A DNA stretch of 64,000 bases from Bacteroidales bacterium (lineage in GTDB: Bacteria; Bacteroidota; Bacteroidia; Bacteroidales; WCHB1-69). A program made the translations under genes and the position numbers. How positions within the stretch are numbered: the stretch's first letter is position 1; each line of letters begins with the position of its first letter. Where the stretch lies: assembly GCA_017633255.1 (NCBI GenBank), contig JAGBPS010000034.1:1-64000 (forward strand), read 5' to 3'. Below are positions 33,284 through 44,400 of this stretch, in pieces. The notes below the pieces were generated by a model, which worked only from the letters and a program-made list of their open reading frames with translations, was not told where the DNA came from and did no database searches.

Positions 33284-34942
33284 TTAATTGTTTTTCAATT
33301 CTTTCGCTGTCTTAAGGGCAGCTTCGCTGAGATGTTCCCCACTGATCATGGTGGCTATCTCACGGATGCTCTCATCCTCATTAAGACTCTTGATTTGCGT
33401 GAAAGTTTTATCTTCAGTTGTGTTTTTATATACAAAATAGTGTAGTTTGCCTTTGGCGGCGATTTGGGGCAGGTGGGTGATGACAATCAGCTGGTGCTTG
33501 TTCGATAGCTCCTGCATGAGGCTGGCAACCTTGCCGGCCACTTCACCCGAAATGCCCGAGTCAATCTCGTCGAAGATGACGGTGGGCAGCAGACTGTTGT
33601 CGCTGATGATGCTCTTGAGAGCCAGCATCAGTCTTGAGATTTCACCTCCCGAGGCGGTCTTCTCTATTTCTTGCAACTCACTGCCGCGATTGGCGGAAAA
33701 CAGGAATTGTACCGTGTCGATGCCGTTGTTGCCAACCTGCTCCTGCTGTGTGATGTTAATTCTGAAATCTCCGTGCTCCATCCCCAACAGCTGTAACTTG
33801 CTTTTCATTTCTTTCTCGAAGTGGCCAATGCTCTTTTTGCGGCTGTCAGACAGATTCTGGGCGGCTTTCAGTGTTTGGGCCATCAGTTCCTCGCATTGTC
33901 TATGGCATAGCTCCAGCTCCTCGTCGTTGGCGCTCATCGACTGCAGCTTCTCTTCCGAAGAGGACAGCAGCGCTATCAATTCCTCATTGTTATCCACATG
34001 GTGTTTGTGCTGCAGATTCAGTAGTAGGTCCAAACGCTCGTTCAGTCGCTCCAACTCCTGTGGGTTCACTTCAATACGGTTTTCTTTCTGACTTAGTTCG
34101 CGGGCTATGTCTTTCAGTTCCAGCAAACTGCTGTCAATACGCTGGCTCAGTTCCGCTATGTCTTTGTCGTATGCGCTGATACTGTGGCAGTTGTCCTGTA
34201 TGATTTGCAGTCGGTGCAGAAGATTGTCCTCTTCTTCCTCTTCCAGCATCCTGACACTCTGGTATAATTTCGACTTGATGGTTTCGGCATGGGTAAGCAG
34301 GGCAATTTGTTGCTCAATGCTTTCCTGTTCTCCGCTATTGAGTTGGGCATCAGTGAGTTCCTGAACCACATAGCTAAGGTAGCTCTGCTCTTGCGCTTGT
34401 TGTTGCTGTAGCGACAGCAGTTCCTGATAGCGTTTCTCTGTTCTTTTGTATGAGGAATAAAGCTCTTTGTATTGAGCTAAAAGTGTTGCGTTTTGGGCGT
34501 ATTGGTCCAGCAGGTCGATTCTGAAATTGCTGTTGTTGACCAGCAGATTGTTGTGCTGAGAATGGATGTCCACCAGCGTTTCTGCCAGTTCTTTCAGAAC
34601 AGTCAAGTTGACGGGTGTGTCGTTGACAAAGGCACGAGATTTGCCGTTTTCGGTAACTTCACGGCGGATATAAGTAATATCTTGGTAATCCAGATCGTGT
34701 TGCAGGAAGAAATCCTGCAGTTTCAGTTGGGAGATGTCAAAGGTGCCTTCGATGAAGCATTTGCGGCTCTTGTCGTGCAACACCGAGGTGTCGGCACGTT
34801 TGCCTAAAATAAGGGAGAGAGCACCGATGATAATGGATTTGCCCGCGCCGGTTTCGCCAGTAATGACAGTGAAGCCCTGGTCAAAAGTGATTTTGAGGGA
34901 GCGAATAATCGCATAATTCTCTATTTGCAGGGCTTGTAGCAT
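33284..34942 (-). CDS. recN: DNA repair protein RecN
   Basis: 552 residues, SMC-like. Walker A GETGAGKS is at 29-36 (MLQALQIENYAIIRSLKI precedes it); central coiled coils rich in Gln/Glu/Leu (about 150-370) are followed by the ABC signature TASGGEISRLMLALK, Walker B TVIFDEIDSGISG and the H-loop VITHLP. RecN acts in double-strand break repair by holding DNA ends. It starts 9 bp after porD. Confidence 0.96.
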   Translation of the reverse strand: MLQALQIENYAIIRSLKITFDQGFTVITGETGAGKSIIIGALSLILGKRADTSVLHDKSRKCFIEGTFDISQLKLQDFFLQHDLDYQDITYIRREVTENGKSRAFVNDTPVNLTVLKELAETLVDIHSQHNNLLVNNSNFRIDLLDQYAQNATLLAQYKELYSSYKRTEKRYQELLSLQQQQAQEQSYLSYVVQELTDAQLNSGEQESIEQQIALLTHAETIKSKLYQSVRMLEEEEEDNLLHRLQIIQDNCHSISAYDKDIAELSQRIDSSLLELKDIARELSQKENRIEVNPQELERLNERLDLLLNLQHKHHVDNNEELIALLSSSEEKLQSMSANDEELELCHRQCEELMAQTLKAAQNLSDSRKKSIGHFEKEMKSKLQLLGMEHGDFRINITQQEQVGNNGIDTVQFLFSANRGSELQEIEKTASGGEISRLMLALKSIISDNSLLPTVIFDEIDSGISGEVAGKVASLMQELSNKHQLIVITHLPQIAAKGKLHYFVYKNTTEDKTFTQIKSLNEDESIREIATMISGEHLSEAALKTAKELKNN

Positions 34943-34951
34943 ACTGTTTGT

Positions 34952-35854
34952 TTACTTGGTGGTGGCGGTGATGGCGTCGTATTTTGAGGAGTTGGCGGGG
35001 TCTAACTGCTTCATGATATTGACCACCTGGGTCTTCTCATTGGCAAGGCCTTCTTTGAAGATATTGATGATTTCGTCGGATTTGGCAGAAACCAAGTACT
35101 GCACAATCACCAGATTTGACTTCTGGCGGGATGCCTGTTGCAGGGCTTTTATAGCCTCAAAGATGACCGCTCTGCCTGCATCGGGATTGTCCACCATGGC
35201 GTCCAAACCCAGACGGTGGTACTGATACAGGAACTCGTGGATTTTGCTGTAGGTGCCATTGGTGAGATTCTCGATGAGCCAGTAACGGTTATTTTGTCCC
35301 GATTCAAATGATTGCCAGCCTGGTTCAGCTACATTCTGGCAGAGATTCACAATGTTTTGGCATTTGTCGAAATAGGGAGCTCCTCCATTCATCGAGAAAG
35401 TGTCGAAATCAAGTCCCAGGAACAGATTCAGGTAAAAAGCGATGAGTGAGGTGAATTGGTTGAGGTTGGAGTTTCCGTCATATTCCAGTGGCTGCCCTTC
35501 TTCGTAAGTGAACTGAATTTTCTTGTCCTGAAAATTCAGTACGGTGGTCTTGTAATTGGTCTTATACACGGGGCGGCTCAGCTGAACGGTCATCGTGCCT
35601 TTCAGCACGTCACCGGAAACCTCGGTCAGGTTGATCATCAAGCCGCATTCAATACGTTCATTGGTTTTTAAGGTGTATTGGCACCATTTTCTGTCGTTGA
35701 TAAACTTGTACAGCTCCTGCTGCAGCGTATTGTAACGCTCGCGGTTGGAACCGCTGATTTTCGAGGAGTTGATGGACACCTGGCACTGGAAGTCCTGGGC
35801 AAACAGGCCTGCGCTGGTCAGAGTCAGAAGGAATAAAACCAATAAACGTTTCAT
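34952..35854 (-). CDS. porD: PorD (DUF4835), type IX secretion-associated protein
   Basis: 300 residues. Signal peptide ends in AGLFAQ. Conserved DUF4835 features: VSINSSKISGSNRERYNTLQQELYKFINDRKW, the NQFTSLIAFYLNLFLGLDFDTF segment and a C-terminal helical part ending near QLDPANSSKYD. DUF4835 proteins are annotated as PorD, an envelope protein required for T9SS function in Porphyromonas. It is located between coaBC (3 bp) and recN (9 bp). Confidence 0.87.
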   Translation of the reverse strand: MKRLLVLFLLTLTSAGLFAQDFQCQVSINSSKISGSNRERYNTLQQELYKFINDRKWCQYTLKTNERIECGLMINLTEVSGDVLKGTMTVQLSRPVYKTNYKTTVLNFQDKKIQFTYEEGQPLEYDGNSNLNQFTSLIAFYLNLFLGLDFDTFSMNGGAPYFDKCQNIVNLCQNVAEPGWQSFESGQNNRYWLIENLTNGTYSKIHEFLYQYHRLGLDAMVDNPDAGRAVIFEAIKALQQASRQKSNLVIVQYLVSAKSDEIINIFKEGLANEKTQVVNIMKQLDPANSSKYDAITATTK

Positions 35855-35857
35855 GTT

Positions 35858-37066
35858 CTATTTGTTTAATTTTCTGATAATAAACTGAATAATCTCCTTG
35901 GCGACTTCCGTTTTGCTCTTGGCCTCTCCCTGAATCATTTGCCCTTCACGGTCTATCATTGTCACCTGGTTGGTAGGCTTGTTGAAGCCGGCCTTGGGGT
36001 TATTCATAGAGTTTAAAACGATAATATCTATGTTTTTATTTTGCAGTTTGCCTTTGGCATTCTCCAATTCGTTTTCAGTTTCCAAAGCGAAACCTGTAAT
36101 CAGCTGACCCTCATGTCTTTGATGTCCCAATGTGGACAGAATATCTTTGGTTTTCACCAATTCCAGCTGTAGTCCCTCCTCATGTTTTTTGATTTTCTGG
36201 GGAGCAACTTCCTTTGGAGTGTAGTCGGCGACGGCGGCGGCCATGATGATGATGTCGGCCTCGGGACCATAGTGCATGCACTGCTCGTACATGTCCTGGG
36301 CGCTTTTCACGTCCACTCGGTGGATGTCGGGGTTGCTGCATGTCAGGTGGGTGGGACCGCTTACGAGGGTAACTTCGGCTCCTTGGCGGGCCAGTTCTTC
36401 TGCCAACTCAAATCCCATCAGTCCGGAGGAGTGGTTGCCGATGAAGCGCACAGGGTCGATGGGCTCGTAGGTAGGTCCGGCGGAAACCATGGCTTTCATG
36501 CCTTTGAGGAGGTCGCTGCCTTCAAGAAAACGGGTCACGGTCTCGAAAATGCGCTCGGGTTCTTCCATGCGTCCTTTGCCTTCGGTGCCGCAGGCCAGAA
36601 AGCCGGATTGTGCCTCGATAAACCGGATACCCCGTTCTTTCAGGGTTTGCAGGTTGGCTTGCACGGCTGGATGCTCGTACATGTTGCAGTTCATGGCAGG
36701 GGCCATGAAGACGGGTTTTGTTGTGGCCAGCAGCAATGTCAACAAAGCGTCGTCGGCGATGCCGGAAGCCAACTTGCCGATGCAATTGGCGGTGGCGGGT
36801 GCCACAATGACACAGTCGGCCCACTCGGCCAGAGCGATGTGTTGCACATCGATTTCGTGGCCTCGCTCGAACATATCCGTGTAGAGTTTGTTCTGCGACA
36901 AGGTCTCGACAGTGAGGGGTGTCACAAACTCCAAAGCATGCTGTGTGGCGGCGACTTTCACCTCGTAACCGGCGCGCTTAAACAAGCGGATAAGGGATAG
37001 CGACTTGTAAGCAGCTATCCCTCCCGTAATGCCAATGACAATATGTTTATTGTTCGAATTAGTCAT
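35858..37066 (-). CDS. coaBC: Bifunctional phosphopantothenoylcysteine decarboxylase/synthetase
   Basis: 402 residues. The CoaC flavoprotein half has GITGGIAAYKS, His76 in QHIALAEWAD, PAMNCNMYEHP (Asn126) and Cys159 in FLACGTEGKGRM. The CoaB half opens with SAGPTYEPIDPVRFIGNHSS and contains ITGFALETEN and KAGFNKPTNQVTMI. The enzyme makes 4'-phosphopantetheine for coenzyme A. The start overlaps the omega-subunit gene by 8 bp. Confidence 0.96.
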   Translation of the reverse strand: MTNSNNKHIVIGITGGIAAYKSLSLIRLFKRAGYEVKVAATQHALEFVTPLTVETLSQNKLYTDMFERGHEIDVQHIALAEWADCVIVAPATANCIGKLASGIADDALLTLLLATTKPVFMAPAMNCNMYEHPAVQANLQTLKERGIRFIEAQSGFLACGTEGKGRMEEPERIFETVTRFLEGSDLLKGMKAMVSAGPTYEPIDPVRFIGNHSSGLMGFELAEELARQGAEVTLVSGPTHLTCSNPDIHRVDVKSAQDMYEQCMHYGPEADIIIMAAAVADYTPKEVAPQKIKKHEEGLQLELVKTKDILSTLGHQRHEGQLITGFALETENELENAKGKLQNKNIDIIVLNSMNNPKAGFNKPTNQVTMIDREGQMIQGEAKSKTEVAKEIIQFIIRKLNK

Positions 37067-37403
37067 TTGCTCTGCTCGGACTTTCCACGTCGTTGAAGTA
37101 AATCTGTTTGTTCTCGTACTCGTTGATGGCTAACAGAGTCGGCTTGGGCAGCTGTTCGAAATATTTGGCCAACTCAATCTGTCCGAGGTTCTCGTGATAT
37201 TCTTCCAGATTATCGGAAGCACTGACAAATTCCTGTGATCTTTCGTGGAATTCCTCTTTCAGGTCGGAGGCAATCTGGTTGGCTCTTTTCGAAAGGACAA
37301 CAACGGTTTTGTAGATGTTGCCTGTCTGGTCGTCCATTCTCACGATGTCGCGGGTGATGGCAAAAGGATTAACTTTTAACTTTTTGTAATCTGCTGATTT
37401 CAT
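37059..37403 (-). CDS. RNA polymerase omega/Rpb6-like subunit
   Basis: 114 residues, cytosolic. The first 15 residues KSADYKKLKVNPFAITRD and the helix IYKTVVVLSKRANQIASDLKEEF match the Bacteroidota omega (Rpb6-type) subunit; the C-terminal half is an acidic extension ending in SRAND. It sits between bamD and coaBC, overlapping both, which is the usual location for this gene in Bacteroidales. Confidence 0.82.
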   Translation of the reverse strand: MKSADYKKLKVNPFAITRDIVRMDDQTGNIYKTVVVLSKRANQIASDLKEEFHERSQEFVSASDNLEEYHENLGQIELAKYFEQLPKPTLLAINEYENKQIYFNDVESPSRAND

Positions 37404-38335
37404 TGATTGTTATTTTGATTTTTGATTTTATTGATCTGATTCAGGGCATCGTCTGCCAACTTCTTGGCATCCATGTAAAAGCCGGAATTGGGATATTGCG
37501 CTTGCATGATTTTGAACGCGTCCACACAGGCCTGGTATCTTTCTTTTTTCTTGCTGGCCACACTTTTCTTTGCATATTCATGGTTGTTTTTAACCAGAAT
37601 ATAAACGGCTTCGTGGGCATATTTCGAGCTCGGATATTCCTTAAGGAAGTTTTTCACGGCAATTTGTGCGGCCTGGTAGTTGTCGGTGTTGTAGTACAGC
37701 TTGGCAATCTCAAAATCCTTTTTCGCCAGTTTCTCGCGCAGCAGGTCCAGCATTTGGTTGCATTCCTCCACATGCGGGCTGTACGGATAAGTCTTGATAA
37801 ACAGGTCCATCTCGTCAATGGCATAGAGGGTGGAGGATTGGTCCAGACTGTATATCGGCGAAACTTCGAACACGGATTTGACACACATGAAATGCGCTTC
37901 TTCCGCTTTTTCAGTGCCGGGATAGTGGCGGGCGTAATCCTTGAAATGGAAGGCCGCCAGTTCATAGTCCTTGTTTCTGTAATAGCAGTCGGCGAAAAGA
38001 TACAGCAAGGTGTCTGCAATAGGGGTACCCAGCGACAGAGGATAAAGCTCTTCAAACAGTCGTGCTGCCGACAGATACTGTCCGTTTTCGTAATACTTGA
38101 GTGCTTTGGCGTAGTTTATGTCGAAAGTCTCGAAGGAAACTTTGTTGCTTTTGACGCCTTTCTTTTTTGTCTTTTTCTGCTTATCATTATTGGACGACAC
38201 AGCGCTTGTGTCAGCAGTTTGGGAGGACACAGACTGCCCATTTTCCGCGGAATTGGAAGAAACTACCTGCGAAAAACCCCTTGCGGGTATTGCTAACGCA
38301 ATGATTGTCAATATGATGAATATTCTTTTTGCCAT
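37400..38335 (-). CDS. BamD-like outer-membrane assembly protein lacking a lipobox
   Basis: 311 residues from ATG 38335. A longer frame opens at 38437, but a promoter at 38350-38357 and the clean signal peptide (RIFIILTIIALAIPARGFSQ) support the shorter start. After a Ser/Lys-rich linker (about 25-65) come TPR-type repeats as in BamD: FDINYAKALKYYENGQYLSAARLFEEL, FADCYYRNKDYELAAFHFKDYARHYPG and YYNTDNYQAAQIAVKNFLKEYP. BamD joins the BAM complex that inserts beta-barrels. The usual lipoprotein Cys is missing from the signal. First gene of the long minus-strand operon. Confidence 0.82.
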   Translation of the reverse strand: MAKRIFIILTIIALAIPARGFSQVVSSNSAENGQSVSSQTADTSAVSSNNDKQKKTKKKGVKSNKVSFETFDINYAKALKYYENGQYLSAARLFEELYPLSLGTPIADTLLYLFADCYYRNKDYELAAFHFKDYARHYPGTEKAEEAHFMCVKSVFEVSPIYSLDQSSTLYAIDEMDLFIKTYPYSPHVEECNQMLDLLREKLAKKDFEIAKLYYNTDNYQAAQIAVKNFLKEYPSSKYAHEAVYILVKNNHEYAKKSVASKKKERYQACVDAFKIMQAQYPNSGFYMDAKKLADDALNQINKIKNQNNNQ

Positions 38336-38349
38336 TTTTTTCAATCTTG

Positions 38350-38357
38350 CAAATATA
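38350..38357 (-). promoter_or_regulatory. Promoter -7 box for the bamD operon
   Basis: Minus-strand TATATTTG followed by C, matching TAnnTTTG, 15 bp upstream of the chosen bamD start. It lies inside the longer alternative frame, which argues against that frame's start. Confidence 0.65.
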
Positions 38358-38384
38358 GTGAAATATTTGATATATATGACTTGC

Positions 38385-38424
38385 AAAAAAATAAGGGGAT
38401 GGCCAAGCGTTTTGACCATCCCCT
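38385..38424 (-). terminator. Terminator of the giant T9SS gene
   Basis: Stem aggggatgg (38394-38402) with ccatcccct (38416-38424), followed on the minus strand by TTATTTTTTT. It lies 25 bp after the stop of the 4288-residue gene and separates it from bamD. Confidence 0.9.
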
Positions 38425-38449
38425 CAATGGTTGTCATTGAATAGTTTTT

Positions 38450-41400
38450 TTATCTCACAATCAACTTCTTCGTGACGATATTGTCAGGGGTCATCATGCG
38501 GACGAAGTAGATGCCTGGGGTGAGGCTCTCCACATTCACTTGGCCGCTGTAGTCGTAGATATTCTGTTGCAATACCGCTCTGCCGTTGTTGTCATAAATC
38601 GTCAGCTCGCGGATGATGTCAAGGGTTGAGCTTACGGTGAAGACATTGTCGGTCGGGTTCGGGAAGAGAGTGATGTGTTTGTCGAGGTAATGCATGTCAA
38701 TGCCAGTGCCTTCAACCACGACGAGGGTGACGTGAATAGTACTGTCACATCCGTCAACAGTGGTTCTGGGCACGTCGATGTTCAGGATGCCCGGATTCTG
38801 CGGAGTGAAGTTCAGACCGTGGTTGTGATAAGGTGTTCCGGCGATGGCGGTGTCGGTTACCTCCACTTCATAACTCGGGTAAACGGTCAGGAAGAGGATA
38901 TAGACACTGTCGCATCCATGCACAGTCTCGTAGTTTTTGTAATAGATGCCTGTGGTGTCGCAATGGATACCATGCCATACGAAATCGTCATTGTCGCAGG
39001 TGCTGGCGGAATCCACATACATGTAGCCTCTATGGACGGTGAGGACAAGGTTGATGATGCTGTCGCAACCGGCCTGGTTCTCATCGATACGCTGGAGGGT
39101 AATGGTGCCAACTTGTATAAGCAAGGTGTCAAAGCCATATTCCTGATATCTGTGAGCTTGGCAAGTGGTGTCGTACAAGGTTACTTCGGTCACATGGTTG
39201 ATGGTCAGGATCATGACTGCGATACTGTCGCAACCTACTGTTTGAGGATAAACTTTGGTGAACACACCGGACTGGGTATAGGTGGTGCCGTCCCATTCGT
39301 AGCTTTCGCAAGCCACCACCTCAATGGTGTCTGTTGAAGGCGTATCGATGGTCAGGTTCATGGTCACAATACTGTCACAGCCATTGGTGGCGGTGAAGCT
39401 CTGCTGGTAAGAGCCGCTTTCCATATACCATTGGTTGTTCCATTGGAATGCTCCGCATACGATGGTGTCGAAAGCGAAGGTGGCCAGCGGTTTCACATAC
39501 AGATTGACGGTGATGGTGCTGTCGCAACCTGCCATATTCTCTGTTACACGTACCAAAGTGGTATCGCCAGAGAGGGTAGGCGTAACTTCAAAGCCATATC
39601 CCTGATACAATGCGTTGGCGCAAGTGGTATCGGCAAAGATGGCGGCTGTGGGCTCTAACAGGGTGAAGTGTAACTCGCACACACTGTCGCAGGACAAAGC
39701 GGTGGACAGGGTGTCGTAATAAATACCCGTTGCGGTGATGTCGCGGTGATGCCAGCTGTAAACGGCCTCGTTGCTGCAAGCGGAAGCGGTTTCCACACTG
39801 TGCTGGGTCGGGTTGACGGTCAGCGTGAGCTTGTAAACACTGTCGCAGCCGTAGGTGGTCGTGTTCAGACTATCCCAGATGGTGTAGGTACCAGCTTGCA
39901 GGATGCCGATATCCACATTGTGGCCTTCCCAAACATAGGCTTCGTTGTCGCAGGTGATACCTGTGCTTTCAGCATAGAAGGTCGGGGTAACGGTCAGCGT
40001 GAGTTTATAGACACTGTCGCAGCCGTAGGTAGTGGTGGTCAGGCTGTCCCAGATGGTGTAGGTGCCAGCTTGCAGGATGCCGATTTCCACGTTGTGGCCT
40101 TCCCAAACGTAAGCTTCGTTGTCGCAGGTGACACCGGTGTTCTCCGCGTAGAAGGTCGGGGTGACGGTCAGCGTGAGTTTATAGACGCTGTCGCATTCAT
40201 AGGTGGTAGTGGTCAGGCTGTCCCAGATGGTGTAGGTGCCAGCTTGCAGGATGCCGATTTCCACATCGTGGCCTTCCCATACATATTCTTCGTTGTCGCA
40301 TACGGTAGCTTCCTCTTCTTCATAGAATGTGGGGGTGACGGTGAGCGTGAGTTTGTAGACGCTGTCACAGCCGTAGGTGGCAGTGGTCAGGCTGTCCCAG
40401 ATGGTGTAAGTGCCGGCTTGCAGGGTGCCGATTTCCACGTTGTGGCCTTCCCAAACGTAGGCTTCATTGTCGCAGGTGATACCTGTGCTTTCAGCATAGA
40501 AGGTCGGGGTGACGGTCAGCGTGAGTTTATAGACACTGTCGCAGCCGTAGGTAGTGGTATTCAGGCTATCCCAGATGGTGTAGGTGCCAGTGGGCAGAAT
40601 GCCGATCTCCACGTTGTGGCCTTCCCAAACGTAGGCTTCGTTGTTGCAGGTGATGCCTGTGTTCTCCGCATAGAAGGTCGGGGTGACGATCAGGGTAAGT
40701 TGATAAACGCTGTCGCAACCATTGATGGTTTGCAGGCTGTCCCAAATGGTGTAAGTGCCTTCAGACAGAATGCCGATTTCCACATTGTGGCCTTCCCAGA
40801 CATATTCCTCATTGTCGCAAACTGTGGCGGTTTCAGGAATGAGATATATCGGGTTGACAGTCAGTGTCAGCGTATAGATACTGTCGCATCCGGTGGCAGT
40901 GTGATAGTCGGCCGTATGAGTGCCGCCTTGGCCAATGGTTCTTCCTTGCCATACAATAGGCAACTCGTTGGCGCAAACGGTATCGTATTCAGTGAAGGAG
41001 TATACCGGATTCACGGTGACTTCCACTTTGTACACATCGTAGCAGCCATAATCATTGTCCACAGTGTCGGTATAAAGACCTGACTCGGTGATGGTCTGGC
41101 CATTCCAAATGTAAGAGCCGCCTTCGCAGAATGTTACAGGATTGTCATAGTATTCGTTGTTGGGGTTGACGGTCAGATGCAATGTTACCGTACTGTCGCA
41201 GCCGTTTACAGTGCTTCTGTTAAATACATAGTCACCGCTAACCGTTCCTTCTGCGAAAACGGTGTCGCGCCAAGTGTAAGGCAACTCAACCTGACAAATG
41301 GTCTCGTTTTCGCTTTGAGTGTAGCTTGGATTCACTGTCAATGTCAGGGTAACGATGCTGTCGCAACCGTTCACAGTGCTCTTGTTAAACACATAGTCAC

Positions 41401-44400
41401 CGCTGACAGTACCTTCTGCGAAAATGGTATCACGCCAGGTGTAGGGCAATTCGTTTTGACAGATGGTTGCACTTTCACTCTGGTTGAAAATTGGGTTTAC
41501 AGTCAATGTCAGGGTTACAGTGCTGTCGCATCCATTCACAGTGTTTCTGTTGAATACATATTCTCCGCTTACAGTTCCTTCGGCAAAAACAGTGTCACGC
41601 CAAGTGAAAGGCAATTCATTAGCACAAATCACTTCGCTTTCAGTCTGGTTGTAAACCGGATTCACTGTTAAATTCAGGGTAACGGTACTATCGCATCCAT
41701 TTATGGTGCTTCTGTTGAATACATACTCACCACTGACAGTTCCTTCAGCAAAAACAGTGTCGCGCCAGGTATATGGCAATTCATTAGTGCAAATATCCTC
41801 GTTTTCAGTCTGATTGTATATCGGATTCACCGTCAGTGTCAAGGTCACGATGCTATCGCAGCCGTTTACAGTGCTTCTGTTGAATACATATTCGCCACTG
41901 ATGGTTCCTTCTGCGAAAACAGTGTCACGCCAAGTGAAAGGCAATTCATTAGCGCAAATCACCTCGTCCTCAGTTTGTTCGTAAACCGGATTTACGGTCA
42001 ATGTCAGGGTGACGATACTGTCGCAACCGTTCACGGTACTTCTGTTGAATACATAATCACCGCTGCTTGATCCCACTGCAAATACAGTGTCACGCCAAGT
42101 ATAGGGCAACTCATTCTGGCAAATAGTTTCTGTTTCAGTCAGATTATAAGAAGGATTGACGGTCAGTTCCAGATAAACCGTGCTGTCGCAACCCGTGCCC
42201 ACACATTGCAGATGTAAGGTGTCATACACAATGCCTGCATTTTCAGGATTCCGGTTGAAACCGTTTTCAGTATAACTTTCACCTTCGCAGATAACCGGTG
42301 TCAGAAGCGTGTCTTGCGAATAGTTGACGGTCAAGTTGTAAGTGACGGTGCTGTCGCAATCTTTGATTGTTCTGAAATATTGAGTGTAAATACCACTTTC
42401 TGTATAAATCTCGTTATTCCATACAAATCTGTCGCACACGGTGGCTTCAAGGGTGTCGTTGTAGGTCGGATTGACATTCAAGGTCAGGGTGATGATTTCG
42501 TTACATCCATCATTGTGGCTAACGGTTACTTCATAAATACCGGCCTGGTAGAAGGTTGAGTCTTCTAAGCTGTATGGGAGTTCATTGTCGCAAATGGCAA
42601 CAGTACGGGAAGAGGTGATGAACGGGGTCACGGTCAGGTTGACATGATAGATGCTGTCGCAACCGTGTTGGGTGTGCAAGAGAATGTCTTTGCGGCCGCT
42701 GCCGTAGAAAACAGTGTCGGCAAAGGTATAAGGCAGCAAACCTTGGCAAATATTGATATTCGTATCAATATTATATACAGGATTAACGGTCAGGTGCAGC
42801 GTCACGGTGCTGTCGCAGCCCAAAATGGTCTGGAATGTGAAGTTGTAGTCGTTCTGTACATCGTAAGGTCTGTTGTTGTATTCATATACATCGCCTTCGC
42901 AGATTTCTGCGTAAAGGTCGGTGTGTTTGCTCGGATTGACGGTCAGAGTCAGTGTGACAATGCTGTCACAACCGTTTACAGAGCTTCTGTTGAATACGTA
43001 GTTGCCGCTAACGGATCCCACTTCGAATACGGTGTCACGCCAGGTGTATGGCAGTTCATTCTGACAAATGATGACGTTCTCATTCTGTGTGTAAGATGGG
43101 TTAACGGTCAAGGTCAGTGTGACGATACTGTCACAACCGTTTACAGTGCTTCTGTTGAATACATAGTCGCCGCTTACAGTTTCCTCTTCAAAGACTGTGT
43201 CACGCCAGATATAAGGCAGCTCGTTCTGACAAATAATGGCGCTTTCGCTTTGTGTGAATGACGGGTTGACGGTCAGGGTCAGGGTAACAATACTGTCACA
43301 GCCGTATACAGTGCTTCTGTTGAATACGTAGTCACCGCTTACAGTTCCCACTTCGAATACGGTGTCACGCCAGGTATAAGGCAAGTCGTTCTGGCAGATA
43401 GTTTCACTTTCGGTCTGGTCGTAAACGGGATTTACTGTCAAGGTCAGTGTTACGATGCTGTCGCAGCCATTCACGGTACTTCTGTTGAACACATATTCGC
43501 CGCTGATGGTTCCTTCTGCAAAGACAGTGTCTCTCCAGCTGTATGGCAACTGATTTTGGCAGATGGCTTCGTTTTCTGTCAGGTTATATGTAGGATTGAC
43601 TGTCAAATACAGCGTGATAATACTGTCGCAACCATTAATGGTTTGATGATTGGCTGTATATGTTCCTTCCTGGTTGATTTGCTGTGCCTGCCAAGCATAA
43701 GGAAGCTCGTCGGCGCAAATAGTGTCATATTCAGTAACGCTATATACGGGATTGACTGTCAAGGTCAGATTGATGGTGCTGTCGCAGCCGAAAGAGGTCT
43801 CTACAATTTGCTGATAATTGAAAGTGCCGGAAGTTGCAGGTGTTTCGTTGAAACCATATTCATTATAGGTTTCACCTAAACAGATGTCGGCTTCCAGATT
43901 GGTGGTGTGCAATTCATGAACCGTCAGCGTCAATTTGATAATACTGTCGCAGAGGTTGGTGGCCTGCAGGGTGTCATAGTAGATGCCGCTCTGGCTCAAA
44001 ATTTGACCATCGAAAGGATAGGTCTCGCCTTCGCAAATGTCTGCGGTCAGCGGGGTGATATATTGATGGCTAATGGTCAGATGCAGGGTCACAATGCTGT
44101 CGCAACCAGCTGCGGTGTGCGTGCTGAAAGTGTGTTCGTAATCACCGCTGGCAGAGCCTCCCGGATAAGTGATGTCGTTCCAGGTATAAGGCAGGGCGGT
44201 CTCACAGATGGTGAGGGTGACATCACGGTTGTAGATCGGGTTGACGGTCAATGTCAACGTGGTGGTGCTGTCACAACCGGCTTGATTGAGGTCGTGACGG
44301 ACCAAAGTGTAGCTGCCTGACACATTGAAAGTGGTATCAAAGCCATTGGCATTGTATCTTGTGCCAGCGCATACAACATCCGTCAAGGTGGCGGCATTGC

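Noticed and set aside
38336-38437. Upstream extension of the bamD frame
   Set aside because: It includes the bamD promoter and the terminator of the giant gene; the shorter start restores the signal peptide.
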